Counted from the first letter of the stretch, positions 44,372 to 53,216 are shown. The stretch is DNA of 64,000 bases from Sandaracinobacter neustonicus (GCF_006385875.1 NZ_VFSU01000029.1:1-64000); one strand, 5' to 3'. Numbers and translations: made by a program. Notes: generated from the letters alone by a model not told the origin.

Positions 44372-46207
44372 ATGCAACTCGCAAACATCGACATTGGCAA
44401 GCTCAGCATCTCCAAGCTGAACATGCGCCACGACAGGAAGCCCCCGGACGTGTCCGACATCCTGCCGTCCGTGCGCGAACGGGGCGTCCTCACGCCCCTT
44501 CTCGTGCGTCCCTCCGGCGAGGGCGAGACCTTCGAGATCGTCGCCGGACGCCGCCGCTACTTCGCCGTCCGCGCCATCCTCGAGGACGGCGGGGAGATCG
44601 AGCCGCTGCCCTGCGCCATCATGGAGCCGGGCGACGACGCGGCGGCGCTGGAAGCCTCGCTGATCGAGAACCTCGCCCGTCTCGATCCCGACGAGGTCAG
44701 CCGGTGGGAGACCTTCACCCGCCTGATCCGCCGCGAGGGCCGCACGGTCGAGGACGTGGCGCGGACCTTCGGGCTGACCGAAGCCTATGTCCACAAGGTG
44801 ATGGCGCTCGGCAACCTCCTGCCGCGTATCCGCGCCCTCTACGCTCAGGGCGACATCGACGTCGCCACCGTCCGCAGCCTGACGCTCGCCACCAAGTTGC
44901 AGCAGAAAGACTGGCTGGCGATGGTGGACGACCCCGAGCAGCGGGCTCCCACCGGCGAGCGGTTGAAGGCGTGGCTGTTCGGCGGCCAGTCGATCTCGAC
45001 CGCCGTGGCCCTGTTCGACCTTGCCGCCTATCCCGGCCAGATCGTCGTCAACCTGTTCGGGGAGGACGGCTATTTCGCCGACCCGGACCAGTTCTGGACC
45101 GCGCAGAACGAGGCCGTCGCCACCCGCCGCGACGCGCTTCTGGACGCCGGATGGGGCGAGGTCGAGGTGCTTGCGACCGGCGAGCGCTTCCGCTCATGGG
45201 ACCATGAGGCGACCCCCAAGGACAAGGGCGGCCGGGTCTATGTCACGGTCGCCGCCAATGGCGAGGTGACGGTCAACGAGGGCTGGCTTCCCGCCAAGGA
45301 GGCCCGGCGCGCCCGCGCCGCCGCCGCCCGCGCCGAGGCCGGGGAGACCGCCAAGGCGGTCAAGCCGGAAACCACCAGCGCCTTGCAGCAGTATATCGAC
45401 CTGCATCGCCACGCCGCCGCCCGGTCGGTCCTTGCCGACCATCCCGGCATCGCCTTCCGGCTGATGGTCGCCCACGCCATCATCGGCTCGACGCTGTGGA
45501 AGGTGGAGGCCGAAAGCCAGCGCGCGAAGTCCGATCCCGTGACCGAGAGCGTCGCGGGCGGCGAGGCCAACAGCCGGTTCGACGCCCGCCGCCGCGCCGT
45601 CCTCGCCCTGCTGGGCCGCCCGCGCGACGATACGGAAGTGATTGTCGGCCGCTACAGCGGCGAAACCGCCATCGTGGAGCTGTTCGCCCGGCTGGTGAGC
45701 CTCGACGACGCCGAGGTCATGGCGGTCGCCGCCGTCGTCATGGGTGAAAGCCTCGCGGCGGGCGGGGCCGTGGTCGAGGCCGTAGGCGGCTACCTGAAGC
45801 CCGACATGGCCGCGATGTGGCAGCCCGACGACGCCTTCTTCGGCCTGATCCGCGACCGTCAGGTGGCGAACGCCCTCCTCAGGGACGTGGGCGGGAAGCC
45901 TGTGGCCAATGGCAATGTCGCCGCCAAGGTCAGGACGCAGATCGGCATCGCGCGCGACTTCCTCGCTGGCGCCAACAACCGCGAGAAGGTCGAGGGCTGG
46001 ACGCCGAAGTGGCTGGCCTTTCCCCCTGGCCGCTACACCGGCCGCGACTTCTCCTCGCTGGCCCTGTGGGAGGCGGTCGCCAGAAAGGTCAGGCGACTTC
46101 CCGCGCCGGGCCCGGCTCCCGCCGCCGAGGCCGAGCCCGCGCCCCCGGTCGAGGTCGAGGCGCAAGCGCCCCGGCCGCAGGCCGAGCCCGTGGCCATCGC
46201 AGCATGA
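44372..46207 (+). CDS. ParB-like nuclease-domain protein of plasmid/ICE type
   Basis: A 611-residue protein. The N-terminal ParB/sulfiredoxin-like domain (LSISKLNMRHDRKPPDVSDILPSVRERGVLTPLLVRPS...FEIVAGRRRYFAVR) and central HTH (RTVEDVARTFGLTEAYVHKVMALGNLLP) are followed by a 400-residue extension that ends in a Pro/Ala/Glu-rich tail. The ATG at 44372 has AAAGGAG 9 nt upstream. No parA gene lies next to it. In this module type these long ParB-like proteins are conserved but their role (partition, regulation or nuclease) is unsettled. Confidence 0.87.
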   Translation: MQLANIDIGKLSISKLNMRHDRKPPDVSDILPSVRERGVLTPLLVRPSGEGETFEIVAGRRRYFAVRAILEDGGEIEPLPCAIMEPGDDAAALEASLIENLARLDPDEVSRWETFTRLIRREGRTVEDVARTFGLTEAYVHKVMALGNLLPRIRALYAQGDIDVATVRSLTLATKLQQKDWLAMVDDPEQRAPTGERLKAWLFGGQSISTAVALFDLAAYPGQIVVNLFGEDGYFADPDQFWTAQNEAVATRRDALLDAGWGEVEVLATGERFRSWDHEATPKDKGGRVYVTVAANGEVTVNEGWLPAKEARRARAAAARAEAGETAKAVKPETTSALQQYIDLHRHAAARSVLADHPGIAFRLMVAHAIIGSTLWKVEAESQRAKSDPVTESVAGGEANSRFDARRRAVLALLGRPRDDTEVIVGRYSGETAIVELFARLVSLDDAEVMAVAAVVMGESLAAGGAVVEAVGGYLKPDMAAMWQPDDAFFGLIRDRQVANALLRDVGGKPVANGNVAAKVRTQIGIARDFLAGANNREKVEGWTPKWLAFPPGRYTGRDFSSLALWEAVARKVRRLPAPGPAPAAEAEPAPPVEVEAQAPRPQAEPVAIAA

Positions 46208-46211
46208 TCCG

Positions 46212-46298
46212 GACGGGCGGCGGTGACGCCGCCCGTCTTCTCCCCCGGGAAAAATCGCGCCGCCCGCATCCCTGACGGGATCGCGGGCGGCGCGATTT
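46212..46298. terminator. Two strong hairpins after the ParB-like gene
   Basis: The first, GACGGGCGGCG-GTGA-CGCCGCCCGTC (46212-46237), starts 5 nt after the stop and is followed by TTCTCCCCC. The second is a stem of 16 bp (AAATCGCGCCGCCCGC, 46252-46267, with its complement at 46283-46298) extended by ATCCC/GGGAT with one bulge, for 21 bp in all. On the minus strand it is followed by TTTTTC, so it can stop transcription in that direction too. Confidence 0.75.
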
Positions 46299-46361
46299 CA
46301 TCATGCGAGCGGCTTGGGAGGTCGCTGGCCAGCCAGATTGCCATGCGGTGCGAAGGCATTC

Positions 46362-47219
46362 ATGACAGCGGGTATGGAACTGATCCGGATCGATGGCGAT
46401 CCCTGCCGCTTCGCCGTTCGCCTGCCCGACCTGGATCAGCCGATCCGGCGGATTTTTCCCCTTGAACGGCTGATCGAAGCCATCTCGTCAAAGCAGATGG
46501 GGTTGGTCGCGCCGCAACTCTGGGAAGACCCGCGAGAAGACCCGAGCGCCCTGTGCATGCTCGACGGAACCCTGCATGTCGCGGGAAAGGGACAGCGGCC
46601 GCTGTCGGCCTACCTCGCTCCCGCATGGGCGCAGTGCTGGTCGTTGAACCCCGGATCGGACACCCTGCTCAGGGCCTATTCGCGCGTGAGGCTGGATCCC
46701 GAAAGTCGCCGCAACATCCAAGCGGACGATGAAGGCGTGACCGTGACGACCACCGTCCGACGCCTGCTGTCGGCGGCGGAAACGTGGCATGCCGATGGCG
46801 CGAACAGCCATGTCGTGATGGGTCAGGTCGAGTATCTCGGCGACGGGGACATCTGGCAGCGCATCGTGAACGCCTGCAATGGACAACATGGACCCCGCTT
46901 CTTCTGCACCGTTCAGGGTCGCGCTGACTCTCTCCTGTGGAAGCGGAAATATTTCGCGCACGAGCAGGAGGTGCGGCTTCTCCAGATCGACCGCGCATGG
47001 CGGCGCGAAGAACCCGCACCCCGCATCAGGCAGGTTCGGATCGATCCGGACACGCTCTTCACTTCGATCAGCTTCGATCCCAGACTTCAGCCGTTCGAAG
47101 TCACCGAACGGGAGGCGGCAATCCGCCGGGCGGGCTACACGGGCGCGATCACGCGCGACCCCAGCTACCAGAAAATCCTTGGGCAACTCGTCATGCTGCG
47201 TGACTGGCCGGACCCCTGA
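46362..47219 (+). CDS. Hypothetical protein, possibly DUF2971-like
   Basis: A 285-residue soluble protein. The spacing YLAPAWAQCWSLNP...LLRAYS, and later WKRKYFAHEQEVRLLQID, recalls DUF2971 proteins (sequence around 'CWS', then a Lys-rich segment and E-x-E-x-R), but the match is only by eye. The ATG at 46362 or the one at 46374 (MELIRIDGDPCRF) may be used. It stands alone between the ParB-like and MucR genes. Confidence 0.6.
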   Translation: MTAGMELIRIDGDPCRFAVRLPDLDQPIRRIFPLERLIEAISSKQMGLVAPQLWEDPREDPSALCMLDGTLHVAGKGQRPLSAYLAPAWAQCWSLNPGSDTLLRAYSRVRLDPESRRNIQADDEGVTVTTTVRRLLSAAETWHADGANSHVVMGQVEYLGDGDIWQRIVNACNGQHGPRFFCTVQGRADSLLWKRKYFAHEQEVRLLQIDRAWRREEPAPRIRQVRIDPDTLFTSISFDPRLQPFEVTEREAAIRRAGYTGAITRDPSYQKILGQLVMLRDWPDP

Positions 47220-47310
47220 GGGAGAGCGCTGACGTCGTGACCGCAGCCTTGATGCATCCAGAGATTGCTTTAGCGTGGCCGCAGCCTGCCTTGTGTTGCA
47301 AAGAGAGTTT

Positions 47311-47820
47311 ATGTCCGATCTCGACAAACCCGACACCACGACCGACCTCACCGCGCTGACTGCCGATCTGGTCTCCGCCTTCGTCTCCCACAACAAGGTC
47401 GGTACGGCCGAACTCCCCGGCCTGATCGCCGCGGTCCATGGGGCTCTCGCCGGCTTGGGCGCGGCGACCGATACGGAGACAGTCGAAGCCTTCCACCCTG
47501 CCGTCACGGCGCGAAAGTCGCTCGCCGATCCCGACCATATCGTCTCCATGATCGATGGAAAGCCCTACAGCAGCCTGAAGCGGCATCTGGCCGCGCATGG
47601 CCTGACCCCGGATGAGTACCGCGCCCGTTATGGCCTGCCGTCCTCCTATCCGATGGTTGCGCCGGGCTATTCCGCGCGGCGCAGCGAACTGGCCAAGACC
47701 ATCGGGCTCGGTCGCAAACCAAAGGGCGAAATCCCCGTCGCCGCGTCGGCGGCGAAGCCCGCCAAGTCCGCCAAGCCTGCGCGCAAGCCGCGAACGCCCA
47801 AGGCGGCCCCGGCAGCCTGA
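47311..47820 (+). CDS. MucR/Ros-family regulator lacking zinc-binding cysteines
   Basis: A 169-residue regulator. The Ros/MucR DNA-binding core is clear: FHPAVTARKSLADPDHIVSMIDGKPYSSLKRHLAAHGLTPDEYRARYGLPSSYPMVAPGYSARRSELAKTIGLG. The positions of the two zinc Cys of the Ros finger are Ser and Asp here (VSMIDG), although the helix with LKRHLAAHG is kept. Zinc-free Ros homologues are known in rhizobia, so it may still bind DNA. The tail is Ala/Lys/Pro-rich. A stem GGACCCGC/GCGGGTCC (47832-47855) follows the stop. Confidence 0.9.
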   Translation: MSDLDKPDTTTDLTALTADLVSAFVSHNKVGTAELPGLIAAVHGALAGLGAATDTETVEAFHPAVTARKSLADPDHIVSMIDGKPYSSLKRHLAAHGLTPDEYRARYGLPSSYPMVAPGYSARRSELAKTIGLGRKPKGEIPVAASAAKPAKSAKPARKPRTPKAAPAA

Positions 47821-48281
47821 ACCTGCGCCCCGGACCCGCTTGCACCGGCGGGTCCAGCCAGTGTTGCGCTCGGCCGGTCAGTCCCTCGGTCCAGCGTCAG
47901 GGCGAACAGGCGCGCAGTTGAGGTGCCGGCCGGAAACAGGTCGAAATCCGGCGAACCTGCCTCGCATCCGTCCGTTGCTGAAAGGTGGGAGTGAACGCCA
48001 CCGAGCACTCGGTCGGGTCCGCTCGCATGCGCACGAGGCACGTCCCCGGGTATCGACGGCCTGAACCTATGGGCGGCCCGGCCGATCCGAAACCATCGCT
48101 CCCGGGCTTTTTCCCCGCCGCGCAGGCGCGGCTCCTCGCGGCCGCTGCGCTCAAAAAAACCCTTCGCTCCGGTCCTGCGCTGACGCTTCGGCCCTTCCGG
48201 GTTCGGTCGGCCGGTCGCGCCCATGACGGTCGGCCTGTCGCCGGGGATCGGCCCCGACGCACACGCGAAAGGAACCACGCC
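47821..48281. other. Interval between the MucR and DUF736 genes
   Basis: About 460 bp with no gene I can support. A stem GGACCCGC-(8 nt)-GCGGGTCC at 47832-47855 lies 11 nt after the mucR stop and may act as a terminator, though without a T-run. Further GC-rich stems occur near 48110-48200, as before ardC. Confidence 0.45.
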
Positions 48282-48608
48282 ATGGCCGCCATCGGCTACG
48301 TCACCCACACTCCGGAATCGGACTCCTACAAGGGTCAGCTCCGCACCCTCTCGATCCGCACCGATATCGAGATCGTCCCCAACCGCTCCAAATCCGCGCC
48401 CAACCAGCCCGACTATCGGGTTCTGTCAGGCCCGGTCGAACTCGGCGCGGGCTGGATCCGGACCGGCGAGCAATCGGGTAAAGACTATGTGTCCCTGGCC
48501 ATCGCCGCCCCGGAGTTCGGTCCGCGCCGCCTCTACGTCAACCTGGGCCGCGCCGCCGGACAGGACGACGGGGACGTGTTCGCCCTGATCTGGAATCCGG
48601 CCGACTGA
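48282..48608 (+). CDS. DUF736-domain protein
   Basis: A 108-residue protein that begins MAAIGYVTHTPESDSYKGQLRTLSIRTDIEIVPN and includes DYRVLSGPVELGAGWIRTGEQSGKDYVSLAIAAPEFGPRRLYVNLGRAAGQDDGDVFALIWNP. This is DUF736, found in conjugative plasmids of alphaproteobacteria and always near traF and relaxase genes. Function unknown. It ends in front of a strong terminator. Confidence 0.9.
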   Translation: MAAIGYVTHTPESDSYKGQLRTLSIRTDIEIVPNRSKSAPNQPDYRVLSGPVELGAGWIRTGEQSGKDYVSLAIAAPEFGPRRLYVNLGRAAGQDDGDVFALIWNPAD

Positions 48609-48620
48609 ACCATCGGCCTC

Positions 48621-48652
48621 GCCCCCGCGCCGCGCGACGCGGGGGCTTTTTT
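48621..48652 (+). terminator. Rho-independent terminator after the DUF736 gene
   Basis: GCCCCCGCG (48621-48629) pairs with CGCGGGGGC (48638-48646), loop of 8 nt, followed at once by six T (48647-48652). Confidence 0.9.
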
Positions 48653-48787
48653 CCTCGTCATATCTTCGCGCGACCGCGTCCGAACGAAAGCCGGGGGGAG
48701 CCGCTTTCGTGCTCCCGCGCGCGGCGCGCGATGCGCTCTGGATCATATCGCCCGCACTGCTGGCGGGCGCGACCAGAGGACGCCGAC

Positions 48788-49024
48788 ATGGATGACGACG
48801 CCGCCAGCCGCGCCCAGCGCGCGAAGAAAGGCAGCCCCTTTCTCAACACCGCCCAGGCCGCCTTCTATGTCGGCCTGCACAGGAACACCCTGGAGCAGAT
48901 GCGCGGCCGGGGCGAAGGCCCGCGCTTTCGCCGCCACGGCCGTTTCGTCCGCTATCACATCGATGATCTCGACGACTGGTCGGTGCACAACGCCGGGGCG
49001 GGCGAACGGAACTCCGATGCCTGA
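48788..49024 (+). CDS. AlpA/excisionase-like helix-turn-helix protein
   Basis: A 78-residue protein whose core FLNTAQAAFYVGLHRNTLEQMRGRGEGPRFRRHGRFVRYHIDDLDDW is a MerR/excisionase-type winged HTH. It is typical of the gene before traF in this type of transfer module, where it may act as a local regulator. It overlaps the traF start by 8 nt, so the two are co-translated. Confidence 0.87.
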   Translation: MDDDAASRAQRAKKGSPFLNTAQAAFYVGLHRNTLEQMRGRGEGPRFRRHGRFVRYHIDDLDDWSVHNAGAGERNSDA

Positions 49025-49589
49025 GCGCCCTGTCCCGCCCCTGGTCCGCTGGCAGCCGCCGGGTCCGCGCCGCCACGTGCGGACGAGACGCTGGCTCGTG
49101 GCCATCGCCGCTGGCCTTGCCCTGACGGGCTTCGCCGCCGCGCTCGAACTTGTAGTCCGCCCCGTCCCGCGCCTCATCTGGAATCCGTCCGCCAGCGCGC
49201 CCGTCGGCCTGTGGCGCATAACGCCCGGCGAACCGGTCAGGGTCGGCGACATGGTGCTCGCCGAGACGCCGGAACGCGTCCGCCGGCTCGCTGCGGAGCG
49301 CGGTTACCTGCCCCTCAACGTGCCGCTGCTGAAACGTGTCGCCGCCTCGACAGGCGACCTCGTCTGCGCCGCCGGGCCAGACATGACCGTCAACGGCCGC
49401 ACACTCGCCCTGCGCCTGTCGCATGACCGTGGAGGCCGTCCGCTGCCTTGGTGGAGGGGGTGCCGCGCGCTCGCAGAGGGCGAAGTCCTGTTGCTCATGG
49501 ACGCGCCGGAGTCGTTCGACGGGCGCTATTTCGGGCCGGTCCCGGCGTCCTCCATCATCGGGCGGGCGTGGCCGATATGGACAAGATAA
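49017..49589 (+). CDS. traF: S26-family signal peptidase of conjugation (TraF-like)
   Basis: A 190-residue inner-membrane protease. A membrane helix lies at 25-45 (RWLVAIAAGLALTGFAAALEL). The catalytic Ser is in NPSASAPVGLW (S58 or S60) and the Lys is K106 in VPLLKRVAA. TraF peptidases of RP4-like systems process and cyclise the pilus subunit. It overlaps the transglycosylase gene by 13 nt. Confidence 0.9.
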   Translation: MPERPVPPLVRWQPPGPRRHVRTRRWLVAIAAGLALTGFAAALELVVRPVPRLIWNPSASAPVGLWRITPGEPVRVGDMVLAETPERVRRLAAERGYLPLNVPLLKRVAASTGDLVCAAGPDMTVNGRTLALRLSHDRGGRPLPWWRGCRALAEGEVLLLMDAPESFDGRYFGPVPASSIIGRAWPIWTR

Positions 49590-50218
49590 GCGCACTCATT
49601 GCCCTCGCGCTCACAGTCGGTATCTCGCTTCCGGGCGCGGCGCAGTCCGACCCGCCTGTCGCCCCCGCCGTCGAACATTGGCGCCCCCTGATCACCGAGG
49701 CGTCGCGCCGGTTCAGCGTGCCCGAAGCCTGGATCGCCGCCGTGATGCAGGCCGAGAGCGGTGGTCGCACCGTCCTGAACGGGCGGCCGATCACCAGTCG
49801 CGCAGGCGCGATGGGACTGATGCAGGTCATGCCCGCGACCTACGCCGAATTGCGTAGCGCGCACGGGCTCGGGCCTGATCCGCACGCCCCCCGCGACAAT
49901 ATCCTCGCGGGCACGGCCTATCTGAAGGCGATGCACGAACGCTTCGGCTATCCGGGCCTGTTCGCCGCCTACAACGCCGGTCCGGCGCGCTACGCCGAGC
50001 ATCTCGCGACCGGACGCCCGCTTCCGGCCGAGACCCGCGCCTACATCGCCCAGCTCGCCCGAACACCCGCCGAGCCGTCGATGCCACCGGCGATCCTCTC
50101 GGGGACTGCCCTGTTCTTTCCGCTGGATGTCCGGTCCCCGTCATCGGACCGCACACCAGACGCGCCCGAGGCGAGCCGCCTGTTCGTCGTCCGGCGCGTT
50201 CCCGAGGGGAATCCATAG
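49577..50218 (+). CDS. Lytic transglycosylase of the transfer system
   Basis: A 213-residue periplasmic protein. Signal peptide (MDKISALIALALTVGISLPGAAQ), then the SLT domain with catalytic Glu at about residue 60 (MQAESGGRTV), GLMQVMPATYAEL and YNAGPARYAEHL. It opens peptidoglycan for the transfer apparatus. Start within traF. Confidence 0.9.
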   Translation: MDKISALIALALTVGISLPGAAQSDPPVAPAVEHWRPLITEASRRFSVPEAWIAAVMQAESGGRTVLNGRPITSRAGAMGLMQVMPATYAELRSAHGLGPDPHAPRDNILAGTAYLKAMHERFGYPGLFAAYNAGPARYAEHLATGRPLPAETRAYIAQLARTPAEPSMPPAILSGTALFFPLDVRSPSSDRTPDAPEASRLFVVRRVPEGNP

Positions 50219-50529
50219 CGCCTCCGGTGGTGACGTGATCCTGCCCCGGAGTGCGGGCTGAAACCACAGGCTCCACCTTCCACGGCCAGTGGTGGGAGGC
50301 TCTGTCTGCTCGGACTTGGCCAAGTGTCCGGGGCGGACCAGGCCGCGTCAAGGACGACGGGGCCCCACCATTTTTCCGGCGAATGAAACGTGTGCGACCC
50401 ACATCCGACATCGCGCCGCGCCGGAAAAATCGTTTCCCCCGCCGCCGCCACGCGGTCGCTCCGCGATCCCTGACCCGACCTGGTCCGTCCCGGAAGGCGA
50501 CGTCGTCACTCGCAAGAAAGGAGACGACG
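50219..50529. repeat. Intergenic region with a 12-bp perfect inverted repeat
   Basis: About 310 bp. ATTTTTCCGGCG at 50370-50381 and its exact complement CGCCGGAAAAAT at 50419-50430 are separated by 37 nt. The role is unknown; it could be an operator, an origin-related structure or a terminator pair. The ribosome-binding site of the next small gene (AAAGGAG) is at 50518-50524. Confidence 0.65.
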
Positions 50530-50688
50530 ATGACGCTCTATCAGCACATTCAGGAATTGCGGGCCGAGCTTTGGAACTGCAACGATGCGGAGGAAATCCG
50601 CCAGATCGAGGCCGAACTGAAGATAGCGGAGATGCAGCAGGCGGCGCTCGACGAGACGTTCAGTGCGTGGCTGGAGGACCCCGGCTGA
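50530..50688 (+). CDS. Small hypothetical protein (52 residues)
   Basis: A 52-residue acidic helical protein, MTLYQHIQELRAELWNCNDAEE followed by IRQIEAELKIAEMQQAALDETF. The AAAGGAG Shine-Dalgarno 5 nt upstream and the natural composition support a real gene. It is probably a coiled coil; family unknown. Confidence 0.65.
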   Translation: MTLYQHIQELRAELWNCNDAEEIRQIEAELKIAEMQQAALDETFSAWLEDPG

Positions 50689-50793
50689 GCGCGGACGCAT
50701 CACCTTGGAAGCGGTTTCTCCTCGCATCTCTTCACGATGTCCTTGCCTCGATCTATCCTCCTTCTGCCACCGGGAAATGCTTGGCGCAGACGC

Positions 50794-51006
50794 ATGGACA
50801 TGACCGAAACTCTAAGAAATGCTGCATTGGAGGCCGAGGCATGGCGTGTCCGCCTGTCCGTCACCTCCATCACCAACGAGACGCTGATGGCTTTCTTTCG
50901 GTGGCGCGACGAACCCGTGAACGGCGAAGCCTATGATGCGGCGGAACGAGCCGGACGTATGCGGGCAGCGGCGGTCGAGAGGGCGGAGAAGCGCTGGAAG
51001 CCCTGA
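50794..51006 (+). CDS. Small protein resembling the N-terminal segment of FecR proteins
   Basis: About 70 residues from ATG 50794 or ATG 50800. The motif ALEAEAWRVRLSVTSITNETLMAFFRWRDEPVNGEAYDAAERAGR is like the DUF4880 sigma-binding segment of FecR (compare EASAWRVRL...DWRSDPDNASAWEQ in the FecR gene of this window), but no membrane or periplasmic part follows. It may be a free-standing version or an unrelated look-alike. Confidence 0.5.
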   Translation: MDMTETLRNAALEAEAWRVRLSVTSITNETLMAFFRWRDEPVNGEAYDAAERAGRMRAAAVERAEKRWKP

Positions 51007-51245
51007 GGGTCAGGCAGGGTTCGCGTAAGGCAAGATTGAAGCTCGGTCCCGCAGACGAGACCAACTCTTTGTCTGCACATCGTTTTTTCGGGAGACAGGT
51101 CGGGCCTGTTCTCCAATCCACGAGACAGGCAGGCCCCAAGTCATTGATGAGATTGGTCCCGCTGCGAGACTCATTGATCCCGGGCGGCGGTCGCGCCAAC
51201 TCTTGCCGCGAGGGCCTGATCCGGGGCCATGGCGGAGTCGCTGGC
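51007..51245. other. Possible oriT region before the relaxase gene
   Basis: About 240 bp with repeats: GAGACAGG at 51092 and 51122, TCATTGAT at 51141 and 51171 (both 30 nt apart), and GGTCCCGC near 51041 and 51155, each followed by a GAGAC-like block. The inverted pair GGGAGACAGG/CCTGTTCTCC (51090-51114) is also present. This clustering just upstream of a relaxase gene fits an oriT, but no nic site can be proven by eye. Confidence 0.45.
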
Positions 51246-53216
51246 ATGATCGGCGAAGATGATTTTGAACCTCGTCTCGGCCGTCTGCGATCACGGGGTG
51301 GCAGGGTCGGGCACAGCTACCTCCAGCGCGTCCTGCACGCCCAGGCGCGGGCGGGCGGCGGCAAGCCCGTCGGTAAGGGTTTCAATGGCAGTCGCATCGG
51401 CCGGGGCGCGATCGCCGCGCGGATGCTGGGAAGCCGGGATCGCTTCGCCACCCAGCGCCAGCGCCGTGTGATCGTGAAGTCGCGGCTGATCCTGCTGAAC
51501 AGGCCCAAGAGCCTCGACGCCGCACGTGCGCATCTGCGCTACATCCAGCGCGACGGGGTCACGCGGGAGGGCGAGCCAGGCAGGCTCTACGGCGCCGGAC
51601 GGGACAAGATCGATGGCCGCGATTTCCTCGACCGGCAGGCTGGGGACCGCCACCAGTTCCGCTTCATCGTCTCGCCCGAGGACGGCTCCGAGTATGAAGA
51701 CCTGAAACCCCTGACCCGCCGGCTGATGGCGCAGATGGAGCTGGACCTGGGCACGAAGCTGGATTGGGTCGCGGTCGACCATTTCAACACGGGGCATCCC
51801 CACACCCATATCGTCGTGCGCGGCAAGACCGATCAGGGCCGGGACCTGGTGATCGCGCCGGAGTATCTGACCTCGGGTCTGCGCGAACGCGCCGCCGAGT
51901 TGGTGTCGATCGACCTCGGGCCCCGCACCGACGTCCAGATCAAGGACCGGCTTCAGCGCGAGGTCGAGCAGGAGCGACTGACCGGCATCGATCGTCGTCT
52001 GCTGCGCGACATGGACGTCGACCGTATCGTCACCGCTGCCGATCCCGATCCGTTCCAGCAAACGCTGCGCGCCGGCCGGCTGAAGAAACTCGCCGACCTC
52101 GGCCTGGCCGAAGCGCGCGGAGCCGGCCGGTGGACCCTGGCCGGCGGCCTCGACGACACCCTGCGCCGGATGGGCGAGCGCGGCGACATCATCCGCACCC
52201 TGCAGCGCGCCTTCAGCGCCAACAGTCTGGAGCGCGCGCCGGGCGACATCGCCATCGCCGATCCCGCGACCATGACGCCGATCGTCGGCAAGATCGTCGA
52301 GCGCGGGTTATCCGACGAGATGAACGATCGCCACTACCTGATCGTCGACGCCACCGACGGGCGGGTCCACTACGTCGATATCGGCCGGGGCGCCGCCACC
52401 GACGTGATCCCCATCGGCGCGGTGGTGCGCGTCGCGCCGACGCAGACCCAGGCGCGCGTCGTCGATCGCACCATAGCCGCGATCGCCGAGGCGAACGGCG
52501 GGCGATACAGCATCGATCGGCATCTGAGGCATGATCCGTCGGCGACCGAAGCGTTCGCCGAGATGCATGTCCGGCGACTGGAAGCGATCCGGAAACTGAC
52601 CCAGGACGTCGAGCGCGAGCCGGACGGGACCTGGACCATCGCCCCCGATCACATCGAGCGCGCCGCCGCTTTCGAGGCGCAGCGGGCCAGGGCCACGCCG
52701 GTGATCGTCGACACCTTGTCCTCCGTTCCACTCGATCGGCAGGCCGGTCATGACGGCGCGACCTGGCTGGATCGCGAGCTGGTCTCCGCGCAGCCGGAGC
52801 CGCTGCGCGCCGTTGGGTTCGGAGCCGAGGTGGCGGCGGCCAAGGTGCTGCGCCAACGCTGGCTGGTCGAGCAGGAACTGGCCGACGAAGAACAGGGTCG
52901 TGTGGCTTATCGCGCCAACCTGCTGACCCGCTTGCGCCAGCGCGAACTCAGCCGCGTCGCCGGCAAGCTCTCCGATGAGCTGGGACTGAGCTATGTCGAG
53001 AGCAAGTCCGGCGACCGCGTGGAAGGCATCTATCGGCGGCCGGTGGACCTCGCCTCGGACCGTTACGCGCTGGTCGAGAAGTCCCGCGAGTTCACCCTGG
53101 TCCCGTGGCGGCCGGTGCTGGAGCGGCATCTGGACCAGTCAGTGTCCGGCGTGATGAAGGGCGACGGGATCAACTGGACGATCGGGCGGGGGCGGAGCGG
53201 GCCGTCGGTGTCGTGA
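51246..53216 (+). CDS. Relaxase/mobilisation nuclease (DUF3363, VirD2-like)
   Basis: A 656-residue relaxase. Motif I Tyr is probably in AHLRYIQRDGV (about residue 99). Motif III is DHFNTGHPHTHIVVRG with the His triad at 184, 186 and 188, which binds the metal. The rest is the long DUF3363 part with an alternating Arg/Glu composition. It nicks oriT and stays bound to the transferred strand. The ATG at 51246 is favoured; the frame is open further upstream without family sequence. The TraG coupling gene is 8 kb away behind inserted cargo. Confidence 0.9.
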   Translation: MIGEDDFEPRLGRLRSRGGRVGHSYLQRVLHAQARAGGGKPVGKGFNGSRIGRGAIAARMLGSRDRFATQRQRRVIVKSRLILLNRPKSLDAARAHLRYIQRDGVTREGEPGRLYGAGRDKIDGRDFLDRQAGDRHQFRFIVSPEDGSEYEDLKPLTRRLMAQMELDLGTKLDWVAVDHFNTGHPHTHIVVRGKTDQGRDLVIAPEYLTSGLRERAAELVSIDLGPRTDVQIKDRLQREVEQERLTGIDRRLLRDMDVDRIVTAADPDPFQQTLRAGRLKKLADLGLAEARGAGRWTLAGGLDDTLRRMGERGDIIRTLQRAFSANSLERAPGDIAIADPATMTPIVGKIVERGLSDEMNDRHYLIVDATDGRVHYVDIGRGAATDVIPIGAVVRVAPTQTQARVVDRTIAAIAEANGGRYSIDRHLRHDPSATEAFAEMHVRRLEAIRKLTQDVEREPDGTWTIAPDHIERAAAFEAQRARATPVIVDTLSSVPLDRQAGHDGATWLDRELVSAQPEPLRAVGFGAEVAAAKVLRQRWLVEQELADEEQGRVAYRANLLTRLRQRELSRVAGKLSDELGLSYVESKSGDRVEGIYRRPVDLASDRYALVEKSREFTLVPWRPVLERHLDQSVSGVMKGDGINWTIGRGRSGPSVS

